Notes under the pieces: model-generated | Told to the model about the DNA's origin: nothing | Database searches by the model: none | What the model saw: only the letters and a program-made list of their open reading frames with translations | Position numbers and translations under genes: made by a program | NCBI GenBank assembly: GCA_003347645.1 | Contig: QDFX01000003.1 | Span: forward strand, 186,001 to 250,000 | Direction: 5' to 3' | Origin: Rhizobiaceae bacterium CPCC 101076 | GTDB lineage: Bacteria > Pseudomonadota > Alphaproteobacteria > Rhizobiales > Methylopilaceae | Length of the DNA stretch: 64,000 nucleotides | Part shown: piece after piece, positions 24,616 through 34,387 of the stretch | How the letters are laid out: the number at the start of each line of letters is the position of its first letter | Numbering within the stretch: position 1 is the first letter of the stretch

Positions 24616-25566
24616 CTATCGGGCATCGAGAATCCGCCCAATCAAATTGAGAAGGATCTGCGCCGCGAGGATCGACGTGACGCCGGCCGGATCGTATTCG
24701 CGGGCGACCTCGACGAGATCGACGCCAACGATCTTTCCGCGCTTGGCCAGGCCCGCGAGAAGCTCCAGCACCTCGTAGTACATGAAGCCGCCATGGCTCG
24801 GCGTGCCGGTGCCAGGCGCGATCGACGGATCGAAGCCGTCGATGTCGATCGTCACGTAGTAGCGTGAGCCGGCGGGCACGCGCTCCAGCACGGCATCGAC
24901 ACCGAGCTTCCGGATCTGGCGGACGCTGAGGATGTCCGAACCCATGCGGCGCGCATCCTCGTAGCCCTCGCGAGCGGTCGAGGAGACATTACGGATGCCG
25001 AACTGTGAGAGGCCCATGACATAGGGCTTCTCGGCCGCGCGGCGCATCGGGCTGCCATGACCGTTCTTCACGCCGTGGCGCTCGTCGACGAAGTCGAGAT
25101 GCGCATCGATCTGGACGATGTGGATCGGCCCCTGGTCGTAGAAGGCGTTGATGCAGGGGATGTTGATCGAATGGTCGCCGCCGAGGACGACCGGGATCGC
25201 TCCGGCTGCGAGGATCTTGCGGACGCCGAGTTCGATATTCGCGTGGCTGCGGGTCGTGTCGGTGTGGATCATGTCCGCGTCGCCGATATCGACGATGCGG
25301 GTTGTCTCCGCCGGCAGGTAGACGGCGTCGTCCTCATGGTCGTAGGCGCCGGCGTGGCCGAACGAGAACAGGGTCGACGCCTCGCGGATGGCCCGTGGAC
25401 CGGAGCGGGAGCCGGAGCGCCATTGGGTGCCAAGATCGAACGGTGCGCCGAGCACCGCGACATCGGCCTGGATGTTGTCCCAGTCCAAACACAGCGGGTA
25501 TTTGCCGAACGTGCAAATGCCGACGAAGGGAAGGTCGAGGCGGCCGCTTTCATATCCGTGAGACAT
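24616..25566 (-). CDS. Ureohydrolase (agmatinase/arginase family), paralog 1
   Basis: A 316-residue binuclear metal hydrolase that releases urea from guanidino compounds. All metal ligands are visible: GGDH (129-132), DAHLD (154-158), Asp241 and Asp243 in TIDIDGFDP. The substrate loop GVKNGHGSPMRRA departs from typical agmatinase (HGTPFRRA in paralog 2), so a different guanidino substrate is likely. It sits 12 bp after paralog 2. Agmatine, guanidinobutyrate, guanidinopropionate or guanidine are all open; sequence alone does not settle it. Confidence 0.88.
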   Translation of the reverse strand: MSHGYESGRLDLPFVGICTFGKYPLCLDWDNIQADVAVLGAPFDLGTQWRSGSRSGPRAIREASTLFSFGHAGAYDHEDDAVYLPAETTRIVDIGDADMIHTDTTRSHANIELGVRKILAAGAIPVVLGGDHSINIPCINAFYDQGPIHIVQIDAHLDFVDERHGVKNGHGSPMRRAAEKPYVMGLSQFGIRNVSSTAREGYEDARRMGSDILSVRQIRKLGVDAVLERVPAGSRYYVTIDIDGFDPSIAPGTGTPSHGGFMYYEVLELLAGLAKRGKIVGVDLVEVAREYDPAGVTSILAAQILLNLIGRILDAR

Positions 25567-25578
25567 GTCGATCGCCCC

Positions 25579-26559
25579 TCAAGCCAGCATGGTTTGTGGC
25601 GCGGAGGCCGGGCGGCGCGTGGCGATTGAATCGGCGAGCACGCAAAGCAATTCGAACATCATGGTCGCGCCGGTCAGCGCGGTGATGCCGCCCTGGTCGA
25701 ACGGTGGCGAAACCTCGACGAGGTCCGCACCGCGGATATCGAGGCCACGCAGGAGACGGACAAGCCGTTGCGCCTCGCGGGTCGTGATCCCGCCGATCTC
25801 GGGAGTGCCGGTGCCTGGTGCGAAGGAGGGGTCGATGACGTCGATGTCGAACGAGACATAGATCGGCTGTTCGCCGACGATCGCTCGCGCCTCTGCCATC
25901 ACCTCGTCGACGCCGCGTGCCTCGAATTCCTCGATGAAGATCAGCCGGATGCCGGCCTGTTTCGCGAAATCGAAATTCGACGCGTCGGAAATGCCGCCGC
26001 GGAGGCCGATCTGGACCACGCGCTTCGGGTCGAGAAGCCCTTCCTCGATCGCCCGGCGGAACGGTGTGCCGTGGTTGTAGCGGCTCGTCCCGAAGAAGCT
26101 GTCATAGGTGTCGGAATGGGCGTCGAAATGGATCATTCCGAGCGGCCCGTCCGTCGCGATGCCGCGAAGGATCGGTAGCGAGATCAGATGGTCGCCGCCT
26201 GCTGTCAGCGGGACGGCGCTGGCTTCACGAACACGGCGATAGAAGGCCGCGATCTTGTCGAGGCTGTCGCCGAGATCGAGCGGGTTCGTCGGAACGTCGC
26301 CGCAATCGCCCGCACGGACGAGATCGAAGGGCGAGATTCCGGTCGCATGATGGACGCGACGGACCATGCTTGACTGATTGCGGATCTCGCGCGGACCGTG
26401 GCGTGGACCGGCGCGGTTGGTCGTGCCGCCATCGAAAGGCACGCCGATCAACGCGACCTCGACCTGTTCCGGCTCCGCCTGGGGCAAGCGCATGAAAGTC
26501 GGGACGCCGGCAAAACGCGGAATGAGACCTGAATCGAGAGGCTGGAAATCCTCGCTCAT
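25579..26559 (-). CDS. Ureohydrolase (agmatinase/guanidinobutyrase-like), paralog 2
   Basis: A 326-residue ureohydrolase with complete metal ligands: GGDH (121-124), DAHSD (146-150), Asp238 and Asp240 in SFDIDVIDP. The loop YNHGTPFRRAIEEGLLDPKR is close to agmatinase and guanidinobutyrase sequences as I recall them. Mn2+- or Ni2+-dependent cleavage to urea plus amine is expected. The start at 26559 lies 4 bp after the creatininase stop, and the gene precedes paralog 1 by 12 bp; the pair may work in sequence, on two substrates, or as a heteromer. Confidence 0.9.
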   Translation of the reverse strand: MSEDFQPLDSGLIPRFAGVPTFMRLPQAEPEQVEVALIGVPFDGGTTNRAGPRHGPREIRNQSSMVRRVHHATGISPFDLVRAGDCGDVPTNPLDLGDSLDKIAAFYRRVREASAVPLTAGGDHLISLPILRGIATDGPLGMIHFDAHSDTYDSFFGTSRYNHGTPFRRAIEEGLLDPKRVVQIGLRGGISDASNFDFAKQAGIRLIFIEEFEARGVDEVMAEARAIVGEQPIYVSFDIDVIDPSFAPGTGTPEIGGITTREAQRLVRLLRGLDIRGADLVEVSPPFDQGGITALTGATMMFELLCVLADSIATRRPASAPQTMLA

Positions 26560-26563
26560 CGCG

Positions 26564-27337
26564 TCAAAGCCCAAACTCGATGCGGACGGCCTTGGTGATC
26601 AGCTCGACATGGTCGTCCATCAGCCACTGGCCCTTTTCGGCGGTCGAGCCCTGCGCGCGGGCGAGCACGCCCGAGGCCGGCACGAAGCCGTCCGGGATCG
26701 GGAACTTGTCGTAGGTCGGGAACTTGGCCGGACCGTCGCTCGGTATCTTCGACATGTCGACGAGGTCGGGACGCAGCAGCAGCATCAGCGAGGTTTCGAG
26801 CAGGCTCGCATGCTCCAGTTCGGTGCCGGGGAAGCCGTCCGGGAACAGCCTGTCGAGCGTCTCGCGGCGGACGAAGTCCCAGTATTCGAGTCGCATGAGC
26901 TGCATGTCGGCGATGCCGTCGCGGCGCAGTTCACGCAGGCCGAGATCGACGCCCTCGACTGCTGGCCAGGAGTTCTCGAAGTGTCCGTTGACGACGACGA
27001 GACGGCGCACGCCGTGGTGGCCGAGCGAGCGGATGACGTCGCGAACGACGAGCGAGAATGTGTTCGCGTCCAGGCTGGTCGTGCCGGGAAAGGCCTCGCC
27101 GCCGCCCGAGCGCGGCATCGACTTGTAGCCATACGGGATGGTCGGGGCGACGATGCCGCCGACATTCCTGGCCACACGCTCGCAGACGCCGGTCGGCAGG
27201 ACGACATCCACGTTCAGCGACATATGCGGGCCATGCTGCTCGGTGGTTCCGAGCGGCAATAAGACCGGCACGTTCTCTTTCACCTTCGCCGCGAATTCGG
27301 GCCAGGTGAGTTCCGCCATCAGCACGCTATCGACCAT
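26564..27337 (-). CDS. Creatininase (creatinine amidohydrolase family)
   Basis: A 257-residue protein that follows characterised Pseudomonas creatininase unusually closely from memory: GTTEQHGPHMSLNVD, GYKSMPRSGGGEAFPGTTSLD, LVVVNGHFENS, LEYWDFV, ELEHASLLETSLM and PDLVD. Metal ligands (Glu and His of EQHG, Asp of NVD, His of NGH, Glu of ELEH) are present. It would open a five-membered cyclic amide such as creatinine to creatine, or a related lactam. No creatinase is coded nearby; instead two ureohydrolases follow, which suggests the ring-opened guanidino acid is split by one of those (inference). Confidence 0.88.
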   Translation of the reverse strand: MVDSVLMAELTWPEFAAKVKENVPVLLPLGTTEQHGPHMSLNVDVVLPTGVCERVARNVGGIVAPTIPYGYKSMPRSGGGEAFPGTTSLDANTFSLVVRDVIRSLGHHGVRRLVVVNGHFENSWPAVEGVDLGLRELRRDGIADMQLMRLEYWDFVRRETLDRLFPDGFPGTELEHASLLETSLMLLLRPDLVDMSKIPSDGPAKFPTYDKFPIPDGFVPASGVLARAQGSTAEKGQWLMDDHVELITKAVRIEFGL

Positions 27338-27346
27338 GATCTGTCC

Positions 27347-28042
27347 TCAGTGCATTGCCGCGCCGCCATCGACGCTGATGCATTGTCCGGTGATGAAAGA
27401 AGCCGCCGGGGAGGCCAGGAAGACGATCGCGGCAGCGACCTCTTCCGGGCGGCCGATCCGGCCCATCGGGTTATCGATTTCGAGCGCCTTCTGCGCCTCG
27501 GTCATGCGCTCGAAGCCGAGAAGCGGCGTATCGATCGGGCCGGGCGCGACCGCGTTGACGAGAATGTCTGGCGCGAGTTCGCGCGCCCACGACCGGGTCA
27601 GCGAGATCGCCGCGCCCTTCGTCGCGCAATAACCGGACGCGCCTTGCCGCCCGAGATAGGCGAGCTCCGAGGCGATGTTGATGATCCGGCCGCCGGGCTT
27701 CATAGCTTTCAGCGCCTCGCGAGCGACGAGAAACGGGCCGCGCACGTTCACCGCGTACATCCGGTCGACATCAGCGATGTCGATGCTCTTCAGTGGCGCC
27801 TCTATCTCGATGCCGGCGCAGTTGACGACCACGTCGAGACCGCCGAGCAGTCGAACCGCATCCGCCACGCCAGCCACAATCTGGCTTTCGTCGGTCAGGT
27901 CGACGACCACCCAATTGGAATCTCCACCGACGCGATCGAGGCCGACCGCCTTCGCGCCGGCATTGCGCAGAGCCGCGAGTGCGGCCTTGCCGATGCCGCT
28001 GGCGGCGCCCGTCACAAGGGCGCGCTTGCCGTCCAGACCCAT
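27347..28042 (-). CDS. SDR family oxidoreductase
   Basis: A 231-residue classical short-chain dehydrogenase/reductase: cofactor motif TGAASGIG, NCAG, catalytic Ser in NIASELAYLG, YCATKG (Tyr-Lys pair) and late DTPLLG. An Asp at the end of the second strand region (LDRV) favours NAD(H). The ATG at 28042 overlaps the stop of the preceding SDR (TAATG). Probably oxidises or reduces a hydroxy intermediate of the imported compound; substrate unknown. Confidence 0.88.
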   Translation of the reverse strand: MGLDGKRALVTGAASGIGKAALAALRNAGAKAVGLDRVGGDSNWVVVDLTDESQIVAGVADAVRLLGGLDVVVNCAGIEIEAPLKSIDIADVDRMYAVNVRGPFLVAREALKAMKPGGRIINIASELAYLGRQGASGYCATKGAAISLTRSWARELAPDILVNAVAPGPIDTPLLGFERMTEAQKALEIDNPMGRIGRPEEVAAAIVFLASPAASFITGQCISVDGGAAMH

Positions 28043-28800
28043 TACCAAGGCACTTCTCCACGATCGGCGCCTAAGCTCTGGCCGGTGACGTTGATGGCGA
28101 GATCGGACGCAAGAAACAGGTACGGGCCAGCGATATCTGACGGCTCCATCAGGCCGGGCAGGGCCTGCACGCCGACGATCTCGGCGAGAAGCTCGTCCTC
28201 GGGCTTTCCGGTTCGCTCGGCCATGCGTCCGAGCGAGCGCACGCTGGCGACGGTTTTGACCCAGCCGGGGCAGACCGCGTTGACGCGGATGCCACGCGGA
28301 CCAAGCTCTTTCGCCCAGGTCTTGGTGAGGCCGATTACAGCGTGCTTGGACGCGACATAGGCCGAGAACAAGGGCTCCGCGACGCGACCCCAGACGGAGG
28401 CCGTGTTGATGATCGCACCGCCGACGCGGAGTCTGGGAAGGGCGGCCTGCGTGGTCAGGAACGTGCCGGTGACGTTGATGTCGACGATGCGCCGGAAGTT
28501 CGACTGATTGCCGGTACTGGTATCGTCGAGCGGCGTCATCAGTTCGAGGCCGGCATTGTTGATCAGGACGTCGATCTCGCCGCTTGCGGCGAACAGCGCC
28601 TGGACGTCATCCCAGCGCGAAATGTCGGCCTGATGTCCCTTCACGCCGAGCTTCGCGGCGGCCTCCGCGATGTCCGCGCCTTCAGACGCGATCTGCACCA
28701 CGCAGCCGGCATCGACGAAGGCCTGGGCGATGCCGAAGCCGATGCCGCGGCTCGCGCCAGTGATGAGGACCCGGCGGTCCTGAAGGCCAGGAATGCTCAT
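28042..28800 (-). CDS. SDR family oxidoreductase
   Basis: A 252-residue short-chain dehydrogenase with TGASRGIG, NNAG, NTASVWGR and YVASK motifs, and a terminal ITGASLGADRGE-type region typical of 3-ketoacyl reductase-like SDRs (here VTGQSLGADRGE). It overlaps the upstream ABC ATPase by 4 bp and the downstream SDR by 1 bp. Two adjacent SDRs suggest a two-step oxidation or a pair of alternative substrates; not determinable from sequence. Confidence 0.88.
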   Translation of the reverse strand: MSIPGLQDRRVLITGASRGIGFGIAQAFVDAGCVVQIASEGADIAEAAAKLGVKGHQADISRWDDVQALFAASGEIDVLINNAGLELMTPLDDTSTGNQSNFRRIVDINVTGTFLTTQAALPRLRVGGAIINTASVWGRVAEPLFSAYVASKHAVIGLTKTWAKELGPRGIRVNAVCPGWVKTVASVRSLGRMAERTGKPEDELLAEIVGVQALPGLMEPSDIAGPYLFLASDLAINVTGQSLGADRGEVPW

Positions 28801-29573
28801 TCGTGTCCGGCTCCCGATTTGCGGAGCAGGCGCAGGATCTCGTTGCGGAGCTCGAAGAACCCGACGCTGTCGCGAAGATCGAGATGCCGGTCGGCGCCTA
28901 GCCGCGCGGTGATGTCGATATCGGCGACGACGCGGGCAGGGCGCTTGGAGAAAACGATGACGCGGTCCGCAAGGAACACCGCCTCCTCGACATCGTGCGT
29001 GACGAACACGACAGTCTTCGCGTCGCGCTTCTGGATGTTGCGAAGTTCGACTTGCAGCGTCTCGCGACGCTGAGCGTCGAGCGCTCCGAATGGCTCGTCC
29101 ATCAGGAGGACATCGGAGCCTGATGCGAGCGTGCGGGCGATCGCCACCCGCTGACGCATGCCACCTGAAACACGGTTCGGATAGGCGCCGGAGAACTCGT
29201 AGAGACCGACGAGATCGAGATAGTGGTCCCGGCGGGCGAGCTTCTCCTCTTCCGTCAGATCGTGGCGGTAGCGCATGCCGAACTCGACGTTCTGCGCCAC
29301 CGTGAGCCAGGGGAACGACGAATAGGACTGGAACATCATCCCGCGCCGCCAGTCCGGCGGACCGACGGGGACTCCCTGAAGCCGGATCTCGCCGCCCGAC
29401 GGCGTATCGAGCCCGCCGATCATCCGCATCAACGTGGTCTTTCCACAGCCCGACGGACCGAGGAACACGACGAAGTCATTCTTCTCGATGCCCAGATCAA
29501 AATGAGGCGCGACAACCTCGATATCGCCGAAGGTTTTCGTGATGCGGTCGAAGGTGAGATAAGGCGTGTTCAC
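28797..29573 (-). CDS. Nitrate/sulfonate/taurine-type ABC transporter ATP-binding protein
   Basis: A 258-residue ATPase with GPSGCGKTT, MFQSYSSFPW Q-loop, signature VSGGMRQR, Walker B LLMDEPFGALD and VTHDVEEA. The VSGGMRQRVAIARTLA and GALDAQ pattern is that of SsuB/TauB/NrtD importers. It starts 7 bp after the permease stop and overlaps the first SDR, so transport and catabolism genes are one unit. Confidence 0.92.
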   Translation of the reverse strand: MNTPYLTFDRITKTFGDIEVVAPHFDLGIEKNDFVVFLGPSGCGKTTLMRMIGGLDTPSGGEIRLQGVPVGPPDWRRGMMFQSYSSFPWLTVAQNVEFGMRYRHDLTEEEKLARRDHYLDLVGLYEFSGAYPNRVSGGMRQRVAIARTLASGSDVLLMDEPFGALDAQRRETLQVELRNIQKRDAKTVVFVTHDVEEAVFLADRVIVFSKRPARVVADIDITARLGADRHLDLRDSVGFFELRNEILRLLRKSGAGHE

Positions 29574-29580
29574 CGGCGCC

Positions 29581-30441
29581 TCACAGATATTGGAAGGCGC
29601 GGCGATGGATCGCCCGCAGGATCTGGTCGGTGACCAGGCCGATGATGCCGATCACGACGACGCCGGCCATGACCTCCGGCGTCTTCATGTATCGGCGGGC
29701 GGTCCAGATGACGAAGCCGATGCCGCTGTCGGCCGCGACGATCTCGGCGATGATCAGATAGGTCCAGCACCAGCCGAGCGTGATGCGGAGATTGTCGACG
29801 AGGCCCGGCAGCATCGCGCGGAACGCCACGTCCTTGAGGATCTGGTGCGGCTTCGCGCCGAGCGTAGAAGCAATCTCGACATATTCCTGCGGGACGCGGC
29901 GCATGTCGTCGGCGACGAGCAGGACGAGCTGGAAGAACGTGCCCAGCCAGAGCAGGTAGATCTTCGTGCTCTCGCCGACGCCGAACCAGATGATCGATAG
30001 CGGTACGAGCGCGGGCACCGGCAGATAGCGAATGAAATCGATGACCGGTTCGAGCGGCGCGCCGATCACCCGATAGCTCGACATCAGGATGCCGATCGGG
30101 ATCGCCATCGCCGCCGCGATGAGGAAGGCGACCCAGACGCGCATCGTCGAGATGCCCGCATGCCAGAGCAGGCTCTGGTTCACGATCATCCGGCCCATCG
30201 CTGCGATGACGGTGCTCGGCGCAGGGAAGAACACCGGATTGGTCCAGCCGAGGCGAGCAGCGGCCTCCCAGAGAAGCAGGAGGCCGACGCTGCCGCCGAT
30301 GCCCAGCGCGATCTCGGCACGGCGGGCTAGCAGACCGCGGAAGACGAAGAACCGGGAGAGCGACGGCTTTGCGCGCACCGGCTCTTCAGTCTTGTCCTCG
30401 ATCTGCCCCATGCCGGACACCGCCTGCGCCAGGTTTGTCAC
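29581..30441 (-). CDS. SsuC/TauC-type ABC transporter permease
   Basis: A 286-residue protein with a cytosolic N-terminus and about six membrane segments. PAPSTVIAAMGRM and the coupling segment YVEIASTLGAKPHQILKDVAFRAMLPG are characteristic of the taurine/nitrate/thiamine-precursor group. It begins 3 bp after the binding-protein stop. Confidence 0.9.
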   Translation of the reverse strand: MTNLAQAVSGMGQIEDKTEEPVRAKPSLSRFFVFRGLLARRAEIALGIGGSVGLLLLWEAAARLGWTNPVFFPAPSTVIAAMGRMIVNQSLLWHAGISTMRVWVAFLIAAAMAIPIGILMSSYRVIGAPLEPVIDFIRYLPVPALVPLSIIWFGVGESTKIYLLWLGTFFQLVLLVADDMRRVPQEYVEIASTLGAKPHQILKDVAFRAMLPGLVDNLRITLGWCWTYLIIAEIVAADSGIGFVIWTARRYMKTPEVMAGVVVIGIIGLVTDQILRAIHRRAFQYL

Positions 30442-30444
30442 GGA

Positions 30445-31422
30445 TTACTCCGAGACGCCCGCGAGAGCCGAAGGATCGATCTGCGTCGCCGGGTTCAGTT
30501 TGTTGTCCGCGGCGCCGTTCTCGAGGTTGAGCCCCATCACGATATCGAAGATGCCGTAGAGCGTGCCCGGCTTGTCCTTCGTGCCGATCAGCTTCTTCGT
30601 TTCGGCGAGGTTGGTGTAGCCGAGGCTCGTGTCGAGAATCTCCTTCACCTCCGCCTCGCTAAGATTGTAATGCGGCGCGGCGAGCTTGATGAACTCGGCC
30701 GGGTTCTTCTCGTAGAGGGCGACCGCCTGATAGATGCCTTTGAGGAAGTTCGAATACTTCTTCGGATTCGCCTTCAGGTCGTCCTGACGGGCGGTGATGA
30801 CGTCGATGATGATGTCGCTGTCCTTCGACGACAGCAGGATCTTGCCCTTCCGGCCGGGGTTCGCGGTGATCGCCTGCGACTGGAACGGCTCATAGGTGCC
30901 GACGGCGGAGATCGACGTGTCGGCGAACACGGCAACCGTATCGGCGGTCGCGATCTCCTTCACCTTGAGATCCTTCAACGTCAGGCCGTCCTTCTTCAGC
31001 GCGAGCTGCAGGAGGAGACGGGCGGGGATGTTAGGCTCGACCGCGATCGTCTTGCCCTTGAGGTCGGCCACCGATTTGATCGAGCCGTCGGCGATGACGC
31101 CGTCGCCGCCCACCGACTTGTCGATCGTGCCGATGATGATGCCGGGCGTGCTCTCGTCGCGCGGACGGCCCTGGTGTTCGCCGACCGTCCGCATGTCGAC
31201 CTCGATGTCTCCGCGCGCGTAGGCGGCCATGACGTTCGAGCGATCGTCTTCGAACTTCATCTGGACCGTCAGGCCGAGGTCTTTGAAATATCCCTTGTCG
31301 ATGGCAACGAAGACCGGCGCGAAGCCGGGCCAGGTCGGGGACAGGACGCGGATCGTATCGGCTGCAAAGGAGGGGACGGCGGTCCCGATCAGCAGCGCGG
31401 CAGCAAGGACGGGGCGGAACAT
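30445..31422 (-). CDS. ABC transporter substrate-binding protein, NMT1/SsuA-like
   Basis: A 325-residue periplasmic protein with a Sec signal (MFRPVLAAALLIGTAVPSFA). IRVLSPTWPGFAPVFVAIDKGYFKDLGL is the standard opening of NMT1/THI5/SsuA-type binding proteins, which bind sulfonates, pyrimidines, nitriles or other small heterocycles. Given the creatininase downstream, a cyclic nitrogen compound is a reasonable guess. GGAGAG precedes the ATG. First gene of the array; a 103 bp gap with paired ACATCGAA repeats separates it from the divergent LysR. Confidence 0.88.
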   Translation of the reverse strand: MFRPVLAAALLIGTAVPSFAADTIRVLSPTWPGFAPVFVAIDKGYFKDLGLTVQMKFEDDRSNVMAAYARGDIEVDMRTVGEHQGRPRDESTPGIIIGTIDKSVGGDGVIADGSIKSVADLKGKTIAVEPNIPARLLLQLALKKDGLTLKDLKVKEIATADTVAVFADTSISAVGTYEPFQSQAITANPGRKGKILLSSKDSDIIIDVITARQDDLKANPKKYSNFLKGIYQAVALYEKNPAEFIKLAAPHYNLSEAEVKEILDTSLGYTNLAETKKLIGTKDKPGTLYGIFDIVMGLNLENGAADNKLNPATQIDPSALAGVSE

Positions 31423-31467
31423 CGACGCTCTCCAGAATGCGGGACGAGCGGAGGATCGGCCAACTTC

Positions 31468-31507
31468 ACATCGAAGAAAATTGCTTTTAGTAGAAGGATA
31501 CATCGAA
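31468..31507. promoter_or_regulatory. Paired ACATCGAA direct repeats in divergent LysR promoter
   Basis: ACATCGAA occurs at 31468-31475 and 31500-31507, 32 bp (about three helical turns) apart, in the AT-rich gap between the importer operon and its divergent LysR gene. The first copy sits in TTC-ACATC-GAA, an inverted repeat. Phasing on one DNA face fits a LysR tetramer (inference). Confidence 0.4.
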
Positions 31508-31525
31508 AAATGCAGAAGTGATTTC

Positions 31526-32457
31526 ATGCGCCGTCTCGACAACATCGATCTCCGTCTCCTCCGCGTGTTCGTCGCCATTGCTGATGCTCACGGCTTCGCC
31601 GACGCGCAGATCGCACTCAATCTCTCGCAATCCACGCTTTCGACTCACCTGACCGCGCTGGAACGGAAACTCGGAGCGCCTTTGTGCGAGCGAGGGCGAA
31701 GGGGTTTCCGGCTGACCGAGTTCGGCGAGACGACCTACGCAGCGGCGCGGCATCTCTTCTCAGACATCGAGAGCTTCGAGGCACGGCTGGGGCGTGGACG
31801 CGGCAAGCTGGCCGGCCGACTACGCATCGGCATCGTAGACGGCGTCGTCACGAGCCAGGAACTCGGACTGCAGAGCGCGATCGGACGCTTCCGCGAATAT
31901 GCGCCCGACGTGTTTCTCGACCTGTCGCTCGGCACACCGGCGGAACTCGAGCGTTGGGTGACGGACGGCCAGCGCGACCTCGTGATAGGACCCATGTCGC
32001 AGAAGGCTCCGGGCGTCCGTTACATCGCCTTCTACCGCGAGCCCCATGCCCTCTATTGCGGCAAGGACCATCCGCTGTTCTCCAAGAAGGACGAGGCGAT
32101 CGACAGGCCGGCTATCGAGAATGCGGCGTTCTCGGTCCGGGGCTATCTCCACTTCGACGACCTCTATCGCCTCAATCATCCACGGCCGGCCGGTACGGTC
32201 GTGCATATGGAAGCCCAGGTCATGATGGTCCTGTCGGGCCGATTCATCGGTTTTCTTCCGCGCCATATCGGCGAGGACTGGGTCAGGCGTGGCCTGATGC
32301 GCGCCCTCAAGCCGGAGAGCTATGGCTTCGCCTCGCAGCATTTCCTCGCGGTTCGCATGGTCGACGCGTCCCGGCCGCTGGTGAGTACGTTCGTCAGCGA
32401 GCTGCTGGGGCGAGAGATACCGGGGCGTTTCGCGGAGCCATCCGGGACGGTCGCGAG

Positions 32458-32461
<4 letters not shown>
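31526..32461 (+). CDS. LysR-family transcriptional regulator
   Basis: A 311-residue LysR protein: N-terminal winged HTH (DLRLLRVFVAIADAHGFADAQIALNLSQSTLSTHL-type helix order, about 6-60) and a C-terminal effector domain with RLRIGIVDGV. It is divergent from the NMT1-like importer and so probably controls the long - strand ureohydrolase/creatininase array. Start at 31526 is where LysR homology begins. The stop codon shares TTAA with the convergent ABC ATPase stop. Confidence 0.9.
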
Positions 32462-33580
<1,119 letters not shown>

Positions 33581-33600
<20 letters not shown>

Positions 33601-34387
33601 TCAGGACTTTCCCGAGGCCAAGATAGAAATTGGCGACGGTGAGCAGGGTGGCGGTGATGACGATGTAGATCGCCGAAAGAGCGGCGAGCGTCGGATCGGC
33701 GTATTCGCGAACGTAGTTGTACATTGCGACCGGCAGGGTCTGGGTCGCCTGGCTGGTGACGAACAGCGAACCGGTGAACTCGTTGAAGGACAGGATCGCC
33801 GCGAACAGCCAGCCGGAGATCAGGCCCGGCGCGAGCAGCGGCAGGACAATGGTGACGAGAACCTTCCAGGGCGGCGCGCCGAGGCTGGCCGCCGCGAGTT
33901 CAAGACGCTGATCGAGGTTCTGGAGTGAGATGTAGACGCTTCGGATCACGAACGGCAGCACGATCACCACATGGCAGAACACGACGACCGCGAACGTCCT
34001 GCCGAAACCCATCTGCGATGCGAGCATCAGCAGTCCGAGTCCGATGGTGAAGTGGGGAATGATCAGCGACGACATCAGCACGCTTTCGAGCACGTGCTTG
34101 AGCGCGAAATCGTAGCGGTGCAGGGCGTATGCGAACGCGGCGCCGACCGTCAGCGCGATCGACGACGCCCAGAGCATGACGATGAGCCCGTTGCGGAAGC
34201 CGTGGCGGAAATCGTCGTAGGTCAGTGCCCGCTCGAACCATTTGAGCGAGAACGCCTGTGGTGGGAAGGTCAGGATGGCCCGGTCGTTGAAGCCGGCGAT
34301 GACGACGACGACCGCAGGCAATACGAGAAACGCGACGACCGCGACCACTGCGAGCCTGAGCGCCCAGTCTAGAGGCGACCGGTTCAT
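33581..34387 (-). CDS. PotC-like ABC transporter permease
   Basis: A 268-residue inner-membrane permease with six predicted segments. The coupling loop LELAAASLGAPPWKVLVTIVLPLLAPG and FNEFTGSLFVT are characteristic of PotC-type subunits. Overlaps PotB-like gene by 4 bp. Confidence 0.9.

Noticed and set aside
24616-26559. Metformin hydrolase-type heteromer for the two ureohydrolases
   Set aside because: Adjacent paralogs fit that model, but no HypA/HypB-like nickel chaperones are near and both paralogs keep full metal sites; kept only as a possibility within the pathway finding.
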